Source: an uncultured Verrucomicrobiota bacterium (GTDB lineage Bacteria; Verrucomicrobiota; Verrucomicrobiae; Opitutales; Opitutaceae). Taken from it: DNA of 17,782 nucleotides. Every line of letters begins with the position of its first letter. Position 1 is the stretch's first letter. Positions 14,863 through 17,782 of the stretch are shown here, one piece after another. The notes under the pieces are model-generated. The model saw only the letters and a program-made list of their open reading frames with translations, was not told the DNA's origin and ran no database searches. The DNA lies in the NCBI GenBank assembly GCA_946482165.1, contig CAMLQS010000068.1, forward strand, positions 1 through 17,782, in the 5' to 3' direction. A program made the position numbers and the translations under genes.

Positions 14863-15810
14863 GTGGCAAAGGTTTTCGACAGTCTCTCCGCCGCCCGCGC
14901 TCTCGATGAGCGGGGGCCTTTGCATTTGGCCATCGGTATGTTCGACGGCGTGCATCTCGGGCATCAGGCGGTGATCAAGGCCGCGGTGCAATCCGCCCGC
15001 CGCAGCGGCGGAGTGGCTGCGGTGCTGACTTTCGATCCTCATCCGAGCCGGCTTTTCCGTCCCGACGATCCCGTCCGATTGATCATGGACCGAGACCGCC
15101 GCGTCGCCGCGCTGGCCGCGCTGGGGGTGTCCGCCGTGATCGTGCAGCCTTTCGACGCCGAGTTCGCCGCGATCAAAGCCGTCGATTTTCTACCGAGTCT
15201 GAAGACGCCGCTGCCCGGTCTGCACACGGTTTATGTCGGTGAAAACTGGCGTTTTGGATGCGGACGGACCGGCGATGTCGCCCTGTTGGTGGCGGAGGCG
15301 AGGAAGCTGGGACTTCACGTGGTGAGCGCGCCGCGCATCAATGGAGACGGGGAGCCGATCAGCAGCACGCGCATCCGCAGTTTGCTCATGGACGGGCGCG
15401 TGGATGCGGCGAACGTGTTGCTCGGCGCGGCCTACGCCAGCGAAGGAGTGGTCGGGAGTGGGAAGCGGCTGGGGCGGATGATAGGATTTCCGACCCTGAA
15501 TCTTCCCTGGAGCCCCGATTTGCGTCCGCGTCTGGGCGTTTACGTCGTTTCAATTCAGCGCGCGGACGGTAGCGATAAACCCCTGCGGGCGGTGGCAAAT
15601 TACGGACTGCGGCCGACGGTTGAACAAGTCGCGGAGCCACAGCTGGAGGTGCATGTTTTGGCGGACACTTGCCCGTATGGCCCGGGCGACGGCCTGCGTG
15701 TCGAGTGGCTGGCCTTTTTACGACCCGAGCGGAAGTTCGGGAATGTTGACGAACTTCGGGAGCAAATCGCGCGCGACCGCGACGCGGCCCGCGCGTGGTT
15801 CGGAGCCTAG
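14863..15810 (+). CDS. ribF: Bifunctional riboflavin kinase/FAD synthetase
   Basis: A 315-residue enzyme read from a GTG (VAKVFDSLSAARALDERGPL); the nearest purine-rich element upstream is only AGGA. The FAD synthetase half has the nucleotidyltransferase signature GMFDGVHLGH (25-34), then TFDPHPSRLF, VGENWRFGCGRTGD and ISSTRIR (166-172). The flavokinase half has GKRLGRMIGFPTLN (200-213), NYGLRPTV (246-253) and E262 in LEVHVL, which fits the catalytic glutamate. It then ends with LRVEWLAFLRPERKF. It makes FMN from riboflavin and ATP, then FAD from FMN and ATP. Last gene of the operon; the next gene is on the opposite strand. Confidence 0.97.
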   Translation: MAKVFDSLSAARALDERGPLHLAIGMFDGVHLGHQAVIKAAVQSARRSGGVAAVLTFDPHPSRLFRPDDPVRLIMDRDRRVAALAALGVSAVIVQPFDAEFAAIKAVDFLPSLKTPLPGLHTVYVGENWRFGCGRTGDVALLVAEARKLGLHVVSAPRINGDGEPISSTRIRSLLMDGRVDAANVLLGAAYASEGVVGSGKRLGRMIGFPTLNLPWSPDLRPRLGVYVVSIQRADGSDKPLRAVANYGLRPTVEQVAEPQLEVHVLADTCPYGPGDGLRVEWLAFLRPERKFGNVDELREQIARDRDAARAWFGA

Positions 15811-15882
15811 TGGATCCGGCGCGCAGTTCCGGGGGGCTGCCGGGGACAACCGAGCAATCAAAGCTTTCCGAGGGGCGCAGGC

Positions 15883-15907
15883 AAAAAAGAACCGGCCGAA
15901 ACCGGTT
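15883..15907 (-). terminator. Intrinsic terminator of the PRC-barrel gene (minus strand)
   Basis: On the minus strand GAACCGG-tttcgg-CCGGTTC (15907-15889) forms a 7-bp stem followed by six T (15888-15883). It lies 38 bases past the stop of the minus-strand PRC-barrel gene. On the plus strand the stem is followed only by CTTT, so it may also weakly end ribF transcripts. Confidence 0.8.
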
Positions 15908-15945
15908 CCTTTGAATGCGAGTTCGAGCGCGAGCTGCGCGCAACG

Positions 15946-16647
15946 TCACGGTCTCATGGATACGGGGTTGATCTCTTGTTCGCTTACCATTGATCGCACT
16001 TCGTCTCGCGAGAGGTCGACGCGGAGGGCGTCGCCCTCTCGCCGGAGTTGCGTGGCGGGGATCGCCACCAGCGCGTCGCCGGCGCCGAGCGAGCGAGAGG
16101 GACGGATGAAGACGCTGGCTTCCTTGCTCTCGCCCGAGGTTTGGCTCCACGGCTGGGAGAGTCCGGAGCTTGAGGTGCCACCCGGGCTGTCGGACCTGCT
16201 GTGGGCAATGGCCGTCGTGCTCGGCTGCGACGCGAGCTGCGGGGCGACCGCGGCCAGGCCGATGTCCTTTACCTTGCCGATTTCCTGGCCTTCGCGGTCG
16301 ACGACTCGGGTGCCGATGAGCGCGCTCGCGGTGAGGCGTTGCTCGACCTGCTCCTCGCTAAGGCGTTCGATGCCGGCGGCAGACGCGGTCGTCGCGCCGC
16401 GAGACGAGGTCGAGGTGCGCGCCATGTGCGGACGGTCGGGCTCGTTCAAGTCGGCGCGGCTTGTCTGCTCCGGTATCTGATCACGCGTCTCGTCGACGCG
16501 AGCCGTGGGCGGTCCGCTGCGTGTCTCACTGGGACGCGGGTCGTAGGCCTCGCGTTGAATGCTGTAGCGGGTGGTGTCGTCGCCCCACGCCGCCAGGGGC
16601 AGGATGGCGCCGACCGCGATTAACGAGGTGAGATATTCAGTTTTCAT
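15946..16647 (-). CDS. Secreted PRC-barrel-like protein
   Basis: A 233-residue protein with a signal peptide (MKTEYLTSLIAVGAILPLAA, cleavage likely near 20-23, AAWGDD). A polar, disordered region follows (24-95, rich in Arg, Ser, Pro and Asp). The conserved part starts LTASALIGTRVVDREGQEIG (106-124) and VKDIGL, which is the first half of a PRC-barrel. Residues 134-174 are a Ser/Gly/Gln-rich insert. The second half follows with ASVFIRPSRSLGAGDALVAI and a DALRVDLSRDEVRSM end. PRC-barrels are small beta folds that bind partners or ligands; a periplasmic or envelope role fits. It stands alone, with a clear terminator downstream and a hairpin (16663-16679) in its leader. The specific function is unknown. 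Confidence 0.75.
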   Translation of the reverse strand: MKTEYLTSLIAVGAILPLAAWGDDTTRYSIQREAYDPRPSETRSGPPTARVDETRDQIPEQTSRADLNEPDRPHMARTSTSSRGATTASAAGIERLSEEQVEQRLTASALIGTRVVDREGQEIGKVKDIGLAAVAPQLASQPSTTAIAHSRSDSPGGTSSSGLSQPWSQTSGESKEASVFIRPSRSLGAGDALVAIPATQLRREGDALRVDLSRDEVRSMVSEQEINPVSMRP

Positions 16648-16878
16648 GGTGATGTCGGGCTAGGGACGGCTTGCGTCCCGGGGTTTTGTTGGGCGGGGTC
16701 GCGTCCCGGCGGGGCGCGCCTCGCACGGTGAGGCACAACATAGCCCCGCCTCGAAGCTCTCGCCATGGGGCTATTGTCCCAACGGCCCGCGGGACCTCGC
16801 GCCCACGCCCCGGCCGGATTCCCCCGTCAGGCCGGGGGACCGCGAAGGCTTGTTGCCGACGATCCAAGAGCTAGCAAA
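16648..16878. other. Intergenic region with several dyad symmetries
   Basis: No gene is seen. Three inverted repeats are present: GGGACG-gcttg-CGTCCC (16663-16679) just upstream of the PRC-barrel start; ATAGCCCC/GGGGCTAT (16740-16747 with 16767-16774, 19-base spacer); and TCCCCCG-tcaggc-CGGGGGA (16820-16839). The last lies downstream of the dehydrogenase gene on its strand and may be a 3'-end stem, though no T run follows it. The middle one has the layout of an operator. No promoter can be assigned with confidence. Confidence 0.45.
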
Positions 16879-17782
16879 TCACTCGGCGGGCACGAGGCGG
16901 ACCACGCGACCGGGGCCTTCCAACGTCACGTAGATGAGGCCATCGGGTCCCGTTTGCACGGCGCGGATCCGGCCGATGCCACGGAAGAGCACCTCTTGCG
17001 ATTTCACCTTGTCGCCATCGAGAACGATGCGGCGCAGCTCTTGTTGGGCGAGCGAGCCGGTGAAGAGGTTGCCCTTCCAGGCGGGGATGCGGTCGCTGTC
17101 GTAGAAGGCGAGGCCGCAGGCGGCGATGGAGGGCGTCCAATGGATCACCGGCTGCTCAAGGCCTTCGCGCGCTGTGTCGGCGGAGATGGGCGTGCCGTTG
17201 TAGTCCATGCCGAAGGTGATGAGCGGCCAGCCGAAGTTGGCGCCGCGCTTGACGAGGTTGAGCTCGTCGCCGCCGCGCGGGCCGTGCTCGGTTTCCCAGA
17301 GTTGCAAGCCGTCGCCGGTGGTGCCGGGGCGGGCGGCCATTCCCTGCGGATTGCGATGCCCGTAGCTCCAGATGGTGCGCAAGGCGCCGAGGGTGCCGAC
17401 GAAAGGATTGTCCGCAGGGACTCGGCCGTCGTCGTGGATGCGGTGGATCTTGCCGTTGGGACGTTTCAGGTCCTGGGCGTCCTCCTTCGAGCCGCGTTCG
17501 CCGATGGCGAAGAAAAGGTAGCCTTGGTCGAACACGAGCCGCGTGCCGAAGTGGACGCCGCCGCGTTTGTAGAGGTTTTTCGGGGCGCGGTAGATGTCCT
17601 CCTGGTCGATCCACTTTCCGTCGCGGATGCGGCCGCGGACGATGGCGGTCATGGCCGTGCCGTTTTCGCCGGGGTCGCTGAAGGCGAGGTAAACCCAGCC
17701 GTTGTCGGGTTTGGCGTAGTCGGGGTGCGGCGCGACGATCATGAGACCGCCCTGGCCTTGAGCCCAGACGCGCGGCGTGCCG
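16879..17782 (-). CDS. PQQ-dependent sugar dehydrogenase family protein (5' end cut by right edge)
   Basis: The minus-strand frame is open from the right edge to the stop at 16879, giving 301 residues. The true start lies outside: translation upstream of the internal ATG at 17742 continues as GTPRVWAQGQGGL, matching the family. Glucose/sorbosone dehydrogenase (GSDH) beta-propeller stretches are clear: GGVHFGTRLVFDQGYLFFAI, NGKIHRIHDDGRVPADNPF, IWSYGHRNPQGMA, WETEHGPRGGDELNLV, GANFGWPLITFGMDY, and a C-terminal FRGIGRIRAVQTGPDGLIYV. These are the soluble-aldose-dehydrogenase-like (YliI/Asd) hallmarks. The family oxidises aldoses or related sugars with PQQ and calcium, normally in the periplasm. 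The signal peptide, if present, is off the window. Substrate and electron acceptor are unknown. Confidence 0.93.
   Translation of the reverse strand, partial: GTPRVWAQGQGGLMIVAPHPDYAKPDNGWVYLAFSDPGENGTAMTAIVRGRIRDGKWIDQEDIYRAPKNLYKRGGVHFGTRLVFDQGYLFFAIGERGSKEDAQDLKRPNGKIHRIHDDGRVPADNPFVGTLGALRTIWSYGHRNPQGMAARPGTTGDGLQLWETEHGPRGGDELNLVKRGANFGWPLITFGMDYNGTPISADTAREGLEQPVIHWTPSIAACGLAFYDSDRIPAWKGNLFTGSLAQQELRRIVLDGDKVKSQEVLFRGIGRIRAVQTGPDGLIYVTLEGPGRVVRLVPAE

Overview
The window is a GC-rich bacterial chromosomal segment with tightly packed genes on both strands. The gene content (NusA, IF2 with a very long Pro/Ala-rich linker, RbfA, NrnA, a short TruB, RibF, a DUF2851 protein and a prohibitin-type SPFH protein), together with start codons that almost never carry a Shine-Dalgarno sequence, suggests Verrucomicrobiota, perhaps the Opitutales. 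That placement is inference from gene content and style; no 16S gene is present.

Left part (1-4854). Two minus-strand genes form an ABC transporter of the LolCDE/MacB/YbbAP type: the ATPase (479-1162) and, downstream, the start of an FtsX-like permease that runs off the left edge. Upstream of these on the same strand lies a 619-residue ankyrin-repeat protein ending in a YbiA/NADAR-like domain with several altered motif positions. A short intergenic region with a T9G6 tract and a hairpin separates it from a divergent NtrC-family sigma-54 response regulator (3286-4854) that has no kinase next to it.

Middle part (4855-8389). A tRNA-Ser(UGA) with encoded CCA is followed by 331 gene-free bases. 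These hold a 60-bp direct repeat of the tRNA 3' end plus its downstream palindrome, and a possible second, interrupted T-arm. A minus-strand pair then encodes a prohibitin-like SPFH protein and a 77-residue two-helix membrane protein. Divergent from it is a translationally coupled pair: a YacP/Rae1-like NYN ribonuclease and a DUF2851 protein.

Translation operon (8386-15810). A good sigma-70 promoter overlaps the DUF2851 stop codon. Its leader contains a strong intrinsic terminator and an alternative hairpin that excludes it, which looks like an attenuator. Then follow nusA, infB, rbfA, nrnA, truB and ribF, covering transcription elongation/termination control, translation initiation, 30S maturation, nanoRNA turnover, tRNA U55 pseudouridylation and FMN/FAD synthesis. 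rimP, usually first in this cluster, is absent. Two intergenic repeat-like palindromes flank rbfA.

Right part (15811-17782). A minus-strand terminator and a secreted PRC-barrel-like protein are followed by a PQQ-dependent glucose/sorbosone dehydrogenase-family protein cut by the right edge.

The best candidates for something not routinely described are the ankyrin-NADAR fusion with its homopolymer leader, the tRNA-Ser tail duplication, and the nusA leader. I see no complete new defence or mobile system.
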